A DNA stretch of 64,000 nt, from positions 21,169-85,168 of the forward strand of contig JABDGS010000002.1 in NCBI GenBank assembly GCA_013285915.1, written 5' to 3'. The DNA comes from Bacteroidota bacterium (GTDB lineage: Bacteria; Bacteroidota; Bacteroidia; Chitinophagales; Chitinophagaceae). Below are positions 44,195-52,907 of the stretch, in pieces. The translations under genes and the position numbers were made by a program. How positions within the stretch are numbered: position 1 is the first letter of the stretch; each line of letters begins with the position of its first letter. Below the pieces are notes generated by a model, which had not been told where the DNA came from, did no database searches, and worked only from the letters and a program-made list of their open reading frames with translations.

Positions 44195-45013
44195 ATGGAG
44201 AAAAACAACATTCTTAATGCTGATGTGCTTGACATCATCTTCGACGGCCGTAACAAGCAATACGGCGCGTACGAGTTGCGTAAAACCTACAACAAAAGGC
44301 TAAAAACTGCGCTGGCGGTAATGCTTTTTACCTGCCTGCTGGTAATTGTTGGCAGCGTGCTTGCAAACAACAGCGCCGCGACAAAAATCTCACCAATTTT
44401 TGTGCAGGATTACTCTCTTACTAATGTTAGAGAAGAGCCGCCAAAGCAGCCGGTTATTCCGCCCAAAGTGCCGGAACTGCCAAGGATTAAACAAATCGAT
44501 TTTACCCCACCCAAAATTGTGCAGGAAGAGGTAAAAACACCACCGCCCACACAAAATGACCTTGAAGACACCAAAATCAGCACTATTAATGTGGACGGCG
44601 TGAAATCAGATGTGGTTGCACCACCTGTTGAAGACAAAGGCACAGGCACCGTTGTAGCCCCAAAAACAGTGGAAGATTACGAACACGAGTTTCACACTGT
44701 GCAGGTACAAGCTTCTTTCCCAGGAGGGATGGACGAATGGGTAAAATACCTGCGCCGCAACCTTCGCGCTGAAGTGGCAACAGATGCAGGTGCACCCACA
44801 GGCAAATACACTGTCGTGGTATCTTTCCTGGTGGATAAAGATGGTAATATTTCGGAAGTAAAGGCAGAGAATGACCCTGGCTACGGTACCGCAGATGAAG
44901 CTATAAGAGTTGTGAAAAAAAGCGGCAAATGGATAGCTGCTATACAAAACGGGCGTAATGTTATATACCGTCAAAGACAGCCCGTTACATTCGCAATTGA
45001 TGATAGCCAATAG
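44195..45013 (+). CDS. tonB: Energy transducer TonB (second copy, tandem paralogue)
   Basis: From the Met at 44195, the product (272 aa) is collinear with the first TonB: MEKNNILNADVLDIIFDGRN start, GAYELRKTYNKR, one TM, a shorter and less Pro-rich arm, and the same C-terminal domain. The 25 residues before Met44195 (frame opens at 44120) look like leader. Terminators lie on both sides, so it may have its own promoter and levels. The shorter arm suggests a different reach or receptor set. Confidence 0.92.
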   Translation: MEKNNILNADVLDIIFDGRNKQYGAYELRKTYNKRLKTALAVMLFTCLLVIVGSVLANNSAATKISPIFVQDYSLTNVREEPPKQPVIPPKVPELPRIKQIDFTPPKIVQEEVKTPPPTQNDLEDTKISTINVDGVKSDVVAPPVEDKGTGTVVAPKTVEDYEHEFHTVQVQASFPGGMDEWVKYLRRNLRAEVATDAGAPTGKYTVVVSFLVDKDGNISEVKAENDPGYGTADEAIRVVKKSGKWIAAIQNGRNVIYRQRQPVTFAIDDSQ

Positions 45014-45122
45014 AAGGCTTTGACGCAAATACTTGTTATTAATTTCAGCAGTGCTTCCAGGCATCAAACAACAACTAATAACATGGAATACAATAAACAA
45101 CCTTAAAGCCTGATCATAATAG

Positions 45123-45148
45123 GCCCCCGCCGCGGCGGGGGCTTTTTT
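45123..45148 (+). terminator. Intrinsic terminator after second tonB
   Basis: GCCCCCGCCG/CGGCGGGGGC is a perfect 20-base palindrome followed by six T. It lies about 110 bp after the second tonB stop. Confidence 0.85.
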
Positions 45149-45168
45149 ATGCGTTGACGTTATTAGAG

Positions 45169-45176
45169 TAATTTTG
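45169..45176 (+). promoter_or_regulatory. TAnnTTTG -7 box upstream of mnmE
   Basis: TAATTTTG fits the consensus and lies 16 bp before the mnmE ATG. A TTG at 45154-45156 is too near for a proper -33. Confidence 0.5.
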
Positions 45177-45192
45177 CCAAAAGCTCTACCGC

Positions 45193-46563
45193 ATGTATGG
45201 AAAATTTTCAGGATGGGATGATACAATCGTTGCTCTTGCTACCCCGCAAGGCATTGGTGCTATAGGGGTAATAAGGGTTAGCGGTACGCAAGCTATCGAT
45301 GTTGTTGACGGGTTGTTTCCTTCCAAAAACCTTGCAAAACAACTATCTCACACCTTGCATGTTGGTTTTATAATACAAGGCGATATTATTTTGGATGAAG
45401 TAGTTGTCTCGCTTTTTAAATCGCCCCGTTCTTACACGGGCGAAGATGTGGTTGAAATTTCCTGCCATGGCTCACCATTTATTCAACATCAGGTGTTGCA
45501 GGCATTATTGCAAAAGGGTGCACGCGCGGCAAAACCAGGGGAATTTACGCAGCGCGCTTTTCTTAATGGCAAACTGGATCTTACCCAGGCCGAAGCCGTT
45601 GCCGACTTAATTGCCAGCAACACCGAAGCCAGTCGCAAAGCAGCTATACAAAATATTCGTGGCGGCTTTTCTCATGCACTGCAACAGGTTAGAGATGAAC
45701 TATTGCAGTTTTCAGCACTTATTGAGCTTGAACTTGATTTTAGCCAGGAAGATGTGGAATTTGCTGACAGAACAAGGCTGTTTGAATTATTGTATACCGC
45801 CCAGCAAAAAGTACAGCAACTGCTGCTGTCATTCAAATTAGGCAATGTTATAAAAAATGGTGTGCAGGTTGCCATAATAGGTAAACCAAATGCTGGTAAA
45901 TCAACATTGCTTAATGTGTTATTGAATGAAGACAGGGCCATTGTAAGTGATATAGCAGGCACTACCCGTGATACCATTGAAGAAGTGCTGAATATAAAAG
46001 GCGTTCTATTCAGGTTGATTGATACCGCCGGCATACGGCAGCACAGCAACGATATTATTGAAAACATGGGCATGGAAAAAAGCCTGGAGAAAATGCGCAA
46101 TGCAGATATTGTTATATACCTGTTTGATGTAAATGAAACGGGGCCGGAAGAATTAAAGCAGGTGGAAGGCGATCTGCAAAAACAAAACATACGGTATATA
46201 ATGGTAGGTAACAAGGCGGAAAGCATCGGCAACCTCCAACCGGCAAACAGCAACAGTATTTATATTTCTGCAAAAGAAAATATTAATATTGAGGCATTGA
46301 AAGAGAAGCTGTTTGCCGCCGCAGTGCAGGAACAATCACTTAGCCAGGAAACCCTTGTAACCAACACACGCCACATTGCCGCACTTGAAAAAGTGCAGGA
46401 GGCATTAAGTTATATCGTGCAAGGCCTTACCGATAAACTGCCCGGCGACCTGATCTCTGCCGACATTCGTACCTGCCTGCACTATCTCGGCGAAATAACA
46501 GGCGAAATAACCAACGAGCACCAGCTTGACTATATCTTTAGCAAGTTTTGTATTGGAAAATAA
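45193..46563 (+). CDS. mnmE: tRNA modification GTPase MnmE
   Basis: The 456-aa protein has the N-terminal folate-binding part (TIVALATPQGIGAIGVIRVSG), a G domain with G1 GKPNAGKSTLLN, G3 DTAG and G4 VGNKAE, and the C-terminal FCIGK motif with the Cys of the family. With MnmG it builds the cmnm5 group at U34 of tRNAs. It lies alone, 16 bp after a TAATTTTG promoter box, and is preceded by a terminator. G4 is NKAE rather than NKxD, a minor variation. Confidence 0.95.
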   Translation: MYGKFSGWDDTIVALATPQGIGAIGVIRVSGTQAIDVVDGLFPSKNLAKQLSHTLHVGFIIQGDIILDEVVVSLFKSPRSYTGEDVVEISCHGSPFIQHQVLQALLQKGARAAKPGEFTQRAFLNGKLDLTQAEAVADLIASNTEASRKAAIQNIRGGFSHALQQVRDELLQFSALIELELDFSQEDVEFADRTRLFELLYTAQQKVQQLLLSFKLGNVIKNGVQVAIIGKPNAGKSTLLNVLLNEDRAIVSDIAGTTRDTIEEVLNIKGVLFRLIDTAGIRQHSNDIIENMGMEKSLEKMRNADIVIYLFDVNETGPEELKQVEGDLQKQNIRYIMVGNKAESIGNLQPANSNSIYISAKENINIEALKEKLFAAAVQEQSLSQETLVTNTRHIAALEKVQEALSYIVQGLTDKLPGDLISADIRTCLHYLGEITGEITNEHQLDYIFSKFCIGK

Positions 46564-46682
46564 CTATGAAAAACAACCATTAGCAAACCACTAATAACTA
46601 TCACTTTCTATCATAATATAAGGCTGTAACCCTTTAAAATAAAGCCTTTACAGCATTTTTACTACCAATTTATTTAGATTAA

Positions 46683-46695
46683 ATTTGTATCTCAT
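46683..46695 (+). repeat. 13-bp direct repeat, left copy (candidate att half)
   Basis: ATTTGTATCTCAT occurs here and at 48328-48340 in the same orientation, 1,645 bp apart. A related TTGTACCTT follows this copy, and TTTGTACCTT precedes the other. The pair brackets the XRE remnant and the two unknown genes. Confidence 0.55.
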
Positions 46696-46700
46696 TTGTA

Positions 46701-46726
46701 CCTTCTTATCGCAAGAAGGTTTTTTT
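46701..46726 (+). terminator. Hairpin followed by T-run
   Basis: CCTTCTT-ATCGC-AAGAAGG followed by seven T is a good intrinsic terminator. It lies about 140 bp after mnmE and inside the left direct-repeat end. Confidence 0.75.
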
Positions 46727-46810
46727 ATAGCCAGGCGGATAAATGATGAAACATACAGAAACATCAGGAAACACAGAGATACAAGCAGATACATGAGTTC
46801 AAGCATACGG

Positions 46811-46948
46811 CTCACCAGAATTTAGTTTATTGGAAATGTGGAAAACCCAAAGTATAGGGCGAAGTACAACCTTAACCACATAAACCAATTAGCAGAAATA
46901 TTTAAATGTTCGCCTAAAGATTTCCTGCCGGAAAGCCCACTGGTTTAA
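46811..46948 (+). pseudogene. Degraded C-terminus of an XRE-family HTH regulator
   Basis: In one frame, bases up to the TAA at 46946-46948 read ...NHINQLAEIFKCSPKDFLP..., typical of the C-terminal half of small Bacteroidota XRE regulators, preceded by NVENPKYRAKYNL. Further upstream, SPEF lies in another frame and an in-frame TAG occurs near 46823, so the gene has a frameshift and no start. Only this fragment is left. Confidence 0.65.
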
Positions 46949-47215
46949 TTTTGCCAGCTCGGGCTGCTATTTTTAAAAAAAGTCAAGAAAGAAGGTTAAA
47001 TAGGTTCAAAATGTATATTCTGGGTTAACGAGAGTTACACGGGTAAACCAGAACTGTTTTTTAATATAATATATCAACTCCTGTATTCATTGGCTACAGC
47101 AAAACTTATTGAGGGTAAAACTTTAGTAGTTAAGATTCAACCGAAGTACAGCAAACCTGCTGCTGATGCTTACAACGTCCAGCCACACTTCCAAAAAACC
47201 CACGTTGTGCGTAGT

Positions 47216-47746
47216 TTATCTCTGTTGCATAAACACTTTTCCAAATTCTATGACAAAGTTTGTGTCAAACCCAACCACATTAGAAAGTGTCCTAACAGTA
47301 TTAATTTGTTGGACAACAGGTCCGTTCCAATAATTTTTTTGAAAGATGTCGCCAATAACAGACTTTGCAATTTCTGCTTTTGGGATGGAAGGGGCAACAC
47401 TTTTTAAAATGTCCGTTAACATACTGATTAAAAGGTCAATCGGCGTCATAAATTTCATTCTAAAATCGTCGACCGTTTTGCCCGAACCAATATAACTGTT
47501 AAGCTTAGTTTTTAATTGCGTTATCCAGTTATCCGTAAGTCCGTAAGCTTTGAGGCGATTATAAGTGTCATTATAATGCGCTTGCCAATTTACTGTCTGT
47601 CCGTTTTTGTTTGCTGATAAGGCAATAAAAGTGAGTTCAGGTAAAATATCAATGGGCTTGCCTGATAAAAATTTTTCCTTCTGACTTTCTAATTGATAGT
47701 AGCAATTGATATCAAATATGAAATGCTTTTGGTTTTCTGTAATCAT
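47216..47746 (-). CDS. Unrecognised 176-aa protein, second of a two-gene unit
   Basis: I recognise no domain. The protein is hydrophilic and mostly helical by composition, with an N-terminal MITENQKHFIFDINCYYQLESQKEK and an internal PIDLLISMLTDILKSV segment that could be amphipathic. Its start overlaps the stop of the 47743-48144 gene by 4 bp (ATGA), so the pair is translationally coupled. A/T-rich, unlike flanking housekeeping genes. It lies next to a decayed XRE gene and inside a pair of direct repeats. A plus-strand frame over it (47090-47407) looks like an antisense shadow. Confidence 0.65.
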   Translation of the reverse strand: MITENQKHFIFDINCYYQLESQKEKFLSGKPIDILPELTFIALSANKNGQTVNWQAHYNDTYNRLKAYGLTDNWITQLKTKLNSYIGSGKTVDDFRMKFMTPIDLLISMLTDILKSVAPSIPKAEIAKSVIGDIFQKNYWNGPVVQQINTVRTLSNVVGFDTNFVIEFGKVFMQQR

Positions 47747-48144
47747 CCTATAATTAATGGTTGGTTAGGGAATACTTTTTTGTAACCACTCTCAAAATAC
47801 ATACACAAGTATTCAAGAATGTAAGCCTTGGGAACACCTTTATTAATAGAACTTAAAGCAATACCCTGTAAGTCATTTTGAAAATTGGCTAATTGCTTTG
47901 AAAAATTTTTATTTATTAAGTCAATTCCTGGTTTATATCGTGGGTCAAGCAAGTTTTCAATATTGATAGCTACATAAAAATAAATCTGGCAAATCTCCGA
48001 TTGTGCTTTTTCTGGCAATTGTATTTTCATTTGCGATGCAACTGTCTCCTGTAACAAATCCTGCATTTCCCTAATCGTCCGAAAGATAAAATTTTCAGTT
48101 GTCGGGTCTAAAGGGTAACGATACTTCAAACTGTCTATGTCCAT
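47743..48144 (-). CDS. Unrecognised 133-aa protein, first of a two-gene unit
   Basis: I recognise no domain. It is helical and hydrophilic with many Gln, Asn and Tyr (MDIDSLKYRYPLDPTTENFIF...). It has no signal peptide or TM segment. The 4-bp overlap with the downstream gene indicates coupled expression and possibly a complex. Both genes share the A/T-rich composition of acquired DNA. A toxin-antitoxin or phage-derived role is possible, but nothing in the sequence shows it. Confidence 0.65.
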   Translation of the reverse strand: MDIDSLKYRYPLDPTTENFIFRTIREMQDLLQETVASQMKIQLPEKAQSEICQIYFYVAINIENLLDPRYKPGIDLINKNFSKQLANFQNDLQGIALSSINKGVPKAYILEYLCMYFESGYKKVFPNQPLIIG

Positions 48145-48327
48145 AAGTAGTGGGGTGTAGTTTTAAATTACGCACAACGCTTATATTGACTTCAATCGTA
48201 CGAATATGAGGAAAATTTCTTGTATTAAAAAACCAACTCTTTTCCATTAGGTTTTTAGATTGTCATTAGAACAACTCACTAAATGACAAATTGAGTAATT
48301 TTCAAAAAAACACCCTTTTTGTACCTT

Positions 48328-48340
48328 ATTTGTATCTCAT
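48328..48340 (+). repeat. 13-bp direct repeat, right copy (candidate att half)
   Basis: Second ATTTGTATCTCAT, preceded by TTTGTACCTT. It closes the accessory block on the right, about 180 bp upstream of the two-gene unit's start on its minus strand. Confidence 0.55.
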
Positions 48341-48435
48341 AGTTCCAGAATGTAACGGCAGTAATAAAAGTCATTTTTTGTATCGGAAAGTAACCACACT
48401 TCTTCAAAATCGAACCCACAACTTGCCAAACCAAA

Positions 48436-49380
48436 CTATCTCTCTGCCATCACTTCATTCACCAACCGCTTCATTTTTTGCAGGCCCGTAGTGGCAACAA
48501 GCAAGGCATCCTGTTTCCAGTAAGCCTGGTTAAACAATTCGAGGGAAAGCACCTTGGTGCCACCCATTGCTTTAAGCGATTGCAATATTTGCTTTAAGGG
48601 CGCCACGCCATCACCGGGATATACCCGGTCGCTGTCGGTTTGGTCTTGTACTGCTTTATTGCCGGGGTAATCATTTATATGAATAATATCAATCACTTTG
48701 CCATTAACTAACTGTAAACAGTTAAAGCCTGAGCCACCGCGGAACATGTGGTATACATCCGGCAGAATGCGGGCTTCTGTGTCATTAGCGGCGGCGGCTA
48801 TCGCCAGCGCCTGGCCAAATTTATACAGGGTGTTGGATGCGCCCCAAAATTCAAGCAGCGGCATTACATTATACTTTCTGCCAAGCTGCAATATTTCATG
48901 GTATCTTTCGCCGGCACGCTCAACATTAATAGGGGTACCCGCTTTTATGCCCGAAGGCGGCGCAGCAATGCGCCGGCATCCTAATGCTGATACTATTTTC
49001 ATTTCGTCTTCCAATTCTGCAAGGCCCGCTTTTCTTTGGGTATCATCATCAACCATCCATGTAGTAAAACTAATTGTGTCCTCTACAGTTATGCCTTTTG
49101 CTTTTATAAGATCAGCAAGCGATTGCAGCGTATTGCCTTTAGCCAGGTAGTCTTTTATATCCATCATCCAAAGTTCTACCCCGTCATAACCGGCTTTTGC
49201 AGCAATATCAATATACTGCAGCAAGCCGGGTTTTTGGCCGCTGATAGTGCTTGTGTTAAGGCAAAAACGAAACGGCCCTTTTGACGCTGCAGGCGCAGCT
49301 GCACGCATAAATGACGATGGCAGTAATGATGCCAGCGATGCCACCCCTGATAATTTAAGCAGTTCTCTCCTGTTTATCAT
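48436..49380 (-). CDS. Exported sugar phosphate isomerase/epimerase-like TIM barrel protein
   Basis: I chose the Met at 49380 (MINRRELLKLSGVASLASLL); the frame opens at 49434. The N-terminus, with RR then a hydrophobic stretch and AAAPAAS, looks like a Tat-type signal, common on this group in Bacteroidota. The mature part is an AP_endonuc_2/xylose isomerase-like barrel: YDGVELWMMD, VMPLLEFWG (Glu), ILPDVYHMFRGG (Asp-His), IIHINDYPG and LSLELFN (Glu). It probably isomerises a sugar derivative in the periplasm; the substrate is unknown. Confidence 0.85.
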   Translation of the reverse strand: MINRRELLKLSGVASLASLLPSSFMRAAAPAASKGPFRFCLNTSTISGQKPGLLQYIDIAAKAGYDGVELWMMDIKDYLAKGNTLQSLADLIKAKGITVEDTISFTTWMVDDDTQRKAGLAELEDEMKIVSALGCRRIAAPPSGIKAGTPINVERAGERYHEILQLGRKYNVMPLLEFWGASNTLYKFGQALAIAAAANDTEARILPDVYHMFRGGSGFNCLQLVNGKVIDIIHINDYPGNKAVQDQTDSDRVYPGDGVAPLKQILQSLKAMGGTKVLSLELFNQAYWKQDALLVATTGLQKMKRLVNEVMAER

Positions 49381-49666
49381 AGCGATGATTGATTTGCTGT
49401 TAAGATAAAACAAAATGTTGTATTGATGCGGCAAGAATATTAAGCAGCAGCCACGTAATGGTTATAGCATATCATTCTTGTGCTGCCGCCACAAATGCTC
49501 CGTGCCCGGTATTTAAAATTGGATAAGCGCACAATTATACCTTTTACGCCCCATTTGTTGCTTAAATATCTACTGGCAGCAGCCTTTTTGAGAGGGAACC
49601 ACTAATCATTATAAGAATGTGCAATAAAAAGCAGACCTTTACGGAACACTAAAAAGTAATATAACA

Positions 49667-50122
49667 ATGGGAAATTTTGGAGAAACAATTGGAAAAAAGG
49701 AAAGAGATAAGAAAAAGATGAAAAAACGCCAGGATAAACTGGAGAAAATGGAAGAACGCAAGGCAAATGCCACAAAGGGTAAAACGCTTGAAGACATGAT
49801 GGCCTATCTTGATGAAAATGGTAACATTTCGTCAAAGCCGCCTGACATGCGCTTTAAGAAGGCCATTAGGGCAGAAGACATGCAGATAAGCACACCAAAA
49901 GCGCAAAAAGTTGACCCGGCCGACCTTATAAGAACGGGCATAGTTACTTTTTTTAACGAGGCCAAAGGCTTTGGTTTTATAAAAGACATGCAATCGCAGG
50001 AAAGTGTTTTTGTGCATGTTAACCAAATATCGGGCAGGGTAAAAGAAAACGAAAAAGTTACTTTTGAAACCGAAAACGGCCCCAAAGGTTTGAATGCAGT
50101 TAATGTTAAAAAGGCCGTTTAA
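49667..50122 (+). CDS. Cold-shock domain protein with charged N-terminal extension
   Basis: The 151-aa protein has a long Lys/Glu-rich N-terminus (residues 1-40, KKERDKKKMKKRQDKLEKMEERK) and a C-terminal cold-shock domain with RNP1 (GFGFIK) and RNP2 (VFVHV). Standard CSPs are about 70 aa, so this is an extended member, as is often seen in Bacteroidota. The domain binds single-stranded RNA or DNA. It is monocistronic and divergent from the 48436 gene. Confidence 0.9.
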   Translation: MGNFGETIGKKERDKKKMKKRQDKLEKMEERKANATKGKTLEDMMAYLDENGNISSKPPDMRFKKAIRAEDMQISTPKAQKVDPADLIRTGIVTFFNEAKGFGFIKDMQSQESVFVHVNQISGRVKENEKVTFETENGPKGLNAVNVKKAV

Positions 50123-50262
50123 AAATTAAATGAGGCACTGGAGCTGCATATTTCATTTAATTGCCTTAAACCCTGCAATCTTCCATTTCAATAATGTGTT
50201 TAGCGCTTCCTGTAAAGCCGGAATTGTGGTGATTAGTGATGCGTTTACTTGTTTTAATTCTC

Positions 50263-52458
50263 TCAATTGTTTTTTGCGGGTATGGTAATCTGTTTGCCAT
50301 CCAAAATAATACGCAGTTGTCCTTTTCCGCGTGAATGAAAGTTTAAATATTCGGTACCCGGCAATTTTTCAATTTGTAAATTGGGTGTGTTGCCCCATGA
50401 AACTTTTTCTATTACAACGCCATCAACTCCAATTGCTGTTTCATTCTTTTTATCAATAAAAACATCTCCAAGCCGCTGTTTAAAAACAGCTGCGGTAGTT
50501 AACGCACTTCCTGTGCCCCAATGAAAACCCGATTGGCCCGAGGGGCTATCAAACCCACTGTGCCCATAATTTTCGGGCATATTGCCAGGTATAGGTATTT
50601 CATAAGGTTGTTTGCCCTGGTAGGTGAACGGGCTTACATTTTTATTTGCATCAATTACCATTAGCGTAAACGATGCCCGGCATGCAGCAACCGCCCTTTC
50701 GAGATATTCTTTGTTATTTGTGGCAAAATAATAGTTAAGGTATGTTTCAGCAAACTGAGCCTGCCGGGCGTCACTCCACTCAGCGTCTGAATTTTGAGCC
50801 CCAAAGCCGCCGAATGCATAAAAACCTATAAACGGAGGAGACCACACCTGCTGGTACAAGCTTAATATGTTAAGGCAATACTCGCCCTGCTGCAAATATT
50901 GTTTGTCATTAAACAACTGCCATGCCTTTAAATACGCTTCTGCGCACCATTGAATAGAAAGCGTGTTTTGAGCATACATTGCCACCGATGAATCATAATA
51001 TGGCATAAAGGGTTTGGGAGAACAGGAGAGATATACTTCAAAATCCTCAAATTTTTGATGGGGAAGTACTTTCGCAGATAAAAATGCCAGCGATCGTTTT
51101 ACCGCATCAGTATAGATTTTAATATCGTCTGAATGTATCTTTTTTCGCAGCAGCAGTTCTTCCAAATACCATGTTGAAATAGCACTTGAAGCTGTTGATT
51201 GCAATACCGCATCTGGTTTATGCGTGGCAACATCTATTCTTTCGGGAAAACTGCCATCTGCCTGTTGTATATTTAATACAGCTGTTCCTAAGCCGGTTAT
51301 CAATTCTTCTGCACCACCAACCTTGGCCTGTTCGCTTGTAAAACGCATTAACCAGTAAGCTGCCCAAACATTATCCGGCACATGGTACAAGCCCTCGCCG
51401 CCGCCCTGGCCCGATGCTATCCATTGTTTTGCTTCAGTATTATAAATTGTAGGAAACCAGCCATGTTCACGTGGTGCATCAAGTAAAAGATTTACGCACT
51501 GCACTGCCTTTTGCTGCCACTCTTTATTACCGCCTTGCCTGCCCCAGTAATACAAACCGCAGGCCGTGCGGATATTGTTAAACCAGCTTTGAAACCACAG
51601 GTCGTTTTTATAATACCGTCCTATAAATTTTTTTGTAATCGTATCATAAAAGGTCGATAAAGTAATACCTCCTTTGTTATCACCGGCGCTAACCCAATAA
51701 TCCCTCAGCGCCATATTATACCCTGTATCGGCGTAACTTTTAAAGGGTAACGTTTGCGACAGAAGAGAAGTTGTATACTTAGATGCCCAGGTGTACCATA
51801 AAAAGCGGTTTACTTTTTTTAAAAAGGCCGTTGCATTATTTTGATGACCAACCATGACATAAAACGCCATCTTCAAAGGCTGGCTGAAGTTGAATGAGCC
51901 AGCATCTTTGGCATAATAAATATGGCCTTTTACTTTGTAAAGCGATATGCCATAATGCATTTGAATGGCAGTGCCGGTGTAAGTCAGATCAAGATAATAA
52001 GGGGCTACGCTATTTTTTGAAAGCAATTCAATATCGGGCATCAGCGCAACTGATACTGTCCCCACAGATTGTATAATGCATGGTGACCGGAACACATGCT
52101 GGGCTACTATATTGCCGTTGGCGCCTTTTAAATTGGGCAGCCAATGGAAAGAATTTTTGGCAACCTGCATATCTGCGGGGGTATTTAGCACTAAATCCGT
52201 TTCCAGGTCTATGTTGCCTGCTTTGCCTGCTTTCGCGGGTGTAATTGTAGCAGTAACATAATATAATCCTTCTTCAATTTTGGAAATGTCAAGACTATTT
52301 AGGTCTACAGGAATATCGCTCTTCAGGCTATCAACAACAGATGCATATTTGACGGTAATATTCGTGCTGCTATCGGGTAAATGTTTTATTTGTTGGCTGT
52401 GCAAACAATAAAAAAATATGTTTAAAGCTAAACATATTATTCCCCGTTTATGTGGCAT
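50263..52458 (-). CDS. Large secreted protein with alpha/alpha-toroid (six-hairpin glycosidase-like) features
   Basis: The 731-aa product has a signal peptide (MPHKRGIICLALNIFFYCLHS). After an N-terminal beta-rich part (residues about 30-220), residues about 280-640 hold repeated helical hairpins with Trp-rich loops (NDLWFQSWFNNIRTACGLYYWGRQ, NVWAAYWLMRF, YLERAVAACRASF). This is the look of alpha/alpha-toroid glycosidases or polysaccharide lyases. No exact family or catalytic pair can be named. Alone on the minus strand. Confidence 0.7.
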   Translation of the reverse strand: MPHKRGIICLALNIFFYCLHSQQIKHLPDSSTNITVKYASVVDSLKSDIPVDLNSLDISKIEEGLYYVTATITPAKAGKAGNIDLETDLVLNTPADMQVAKNSFHWLPNLKGANGNIVAQHVFRSPCIIQSVGTVSVALMPDIELLSKNSVAPYYLDLTYTGTAIQMHYGISLYKVKGHIYYAKDAGSFNFSQPLKMAFYVMVGHQNNATAFLKKVNRFLWYTWASKYTTSLLSQTLPFKSYADTGYNMALRDYWVSAGDNKGGITLSTFYDTITKKFIGRYYKNDLWFQSWFNNIRTACGLYYWGRQGGNKEWQQKAVQCVNLLLDAPREHGWFPTIYNTEAKQWIASGQGGGEGLYHVPDNVWAAYWLMRFTSEQAKVGGAEELITGLGTAVLNIQQADGSFPERIDVATHKPDAVLQSTASSAISTWYLEELLLRKKIHSDDIKIYTDAVKRSLAFLSAKVLPHQKFEDFEVYLSCSPKPFMPYYDSSVAMYAQNTLSIQWCAEAYLKAWQLFNDKQYLQQGEYCLNILSLYQQVWSPPFIGFYAFGGFGAQNSDAEWSDARQAQFAETYLNYYFATNNKEYLERAVAACRASFTLMVIDANKNVSPFTYQGKQPYEIPIPGNMPENYGHSGFDSPSGQSGFHWGTGSALTTAAVFKQRLGDVFIDKKNETAIGVDGVVIEKVSWGNTPNLQIEKLPGTEYLNFHSRGKGQLRIILDGKQITIPAKNN

Positions 52459-52907
52459 GCAGTCTAAATTTTATAAGTAAATATTTGGGTGCCTATATGC
52501 AGCACATCGCTATAAAGTTAAGCGATCCGGGTATATGTTTAGCACCGCATCACCTGTGCATTAATGATGCAGGGGCCATGGCTTTCCGCATAGCATTAGC
52601 CGGTTGTTTTATTATTGTTGGGCTTTTTACCTAAAAATATCAGTCATTCATCCAAATGAATTTTTTCTGTTTTGGTAACATTGCAAATTTGTACATCGGC
52701 CCTTTACACTTTTTTGGGTTTTAAAACATAAAAGTGTTTTATTATAAAATCCCCTTCAAATAACTGGTGTTTAATGCCAGGCTTTAGTTAGCAACTATTA
52801 CATACCTCCCTGGTGGTAACGGAAACCATTTGTCTATTGCAGCCGCTTTGTTAGCGGGCATTGATGATAGGTTTGTCATACTACTTATAAACTTGTACAA
52901 CTGCTGT
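52459..52907. other. Intergenic region with one hairpin
   Basis: Divergent promoters should lie here. ACACTTTT (52706-52713) and AAAAGTGT (52730-52737) can pair, followed by TTTT. A TTG in frame with the DUF3179 gene (52830) would extend that protein, but the N-terminus fits the 52908 Met better. Nothing else is clear. Confidence 0.5.

Larger units (their letters stand above)
46564..47215. other. Accessory gap with terminator, direct-repeat end and decayed XRE gene
   Basis: It holds the left copy of the 13-bp direct repeat (46683-46695), a terminator hairpin (46701-46726) and the XRE remnant (46811-46948). The rest (46949-47215) shows nothing I can support. The DNA is A/T-rich. Confidence 0.6.

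Noticed and set aside
47090..47407. Plus-strand open frame over the unknown gene
   Set aside because: It lies antisense to the better-supported 47216-47746 gene, lacks any family match and has no plausible start context.
48403..48425. tRNA-like TpsiC arm (minus strand GGGTTCGATTTT)
   Set aside because: The bases around it form no acceptor, D or anticodon stems; it is probably chance or a worn tRNA fragment.
52830..52907. TTG-initiated N-terminal extension of the first DUF3179 protein
   Set aside because: The extension has no counterpart in the paralogue, which begins exactly where the 52908 Met lies.
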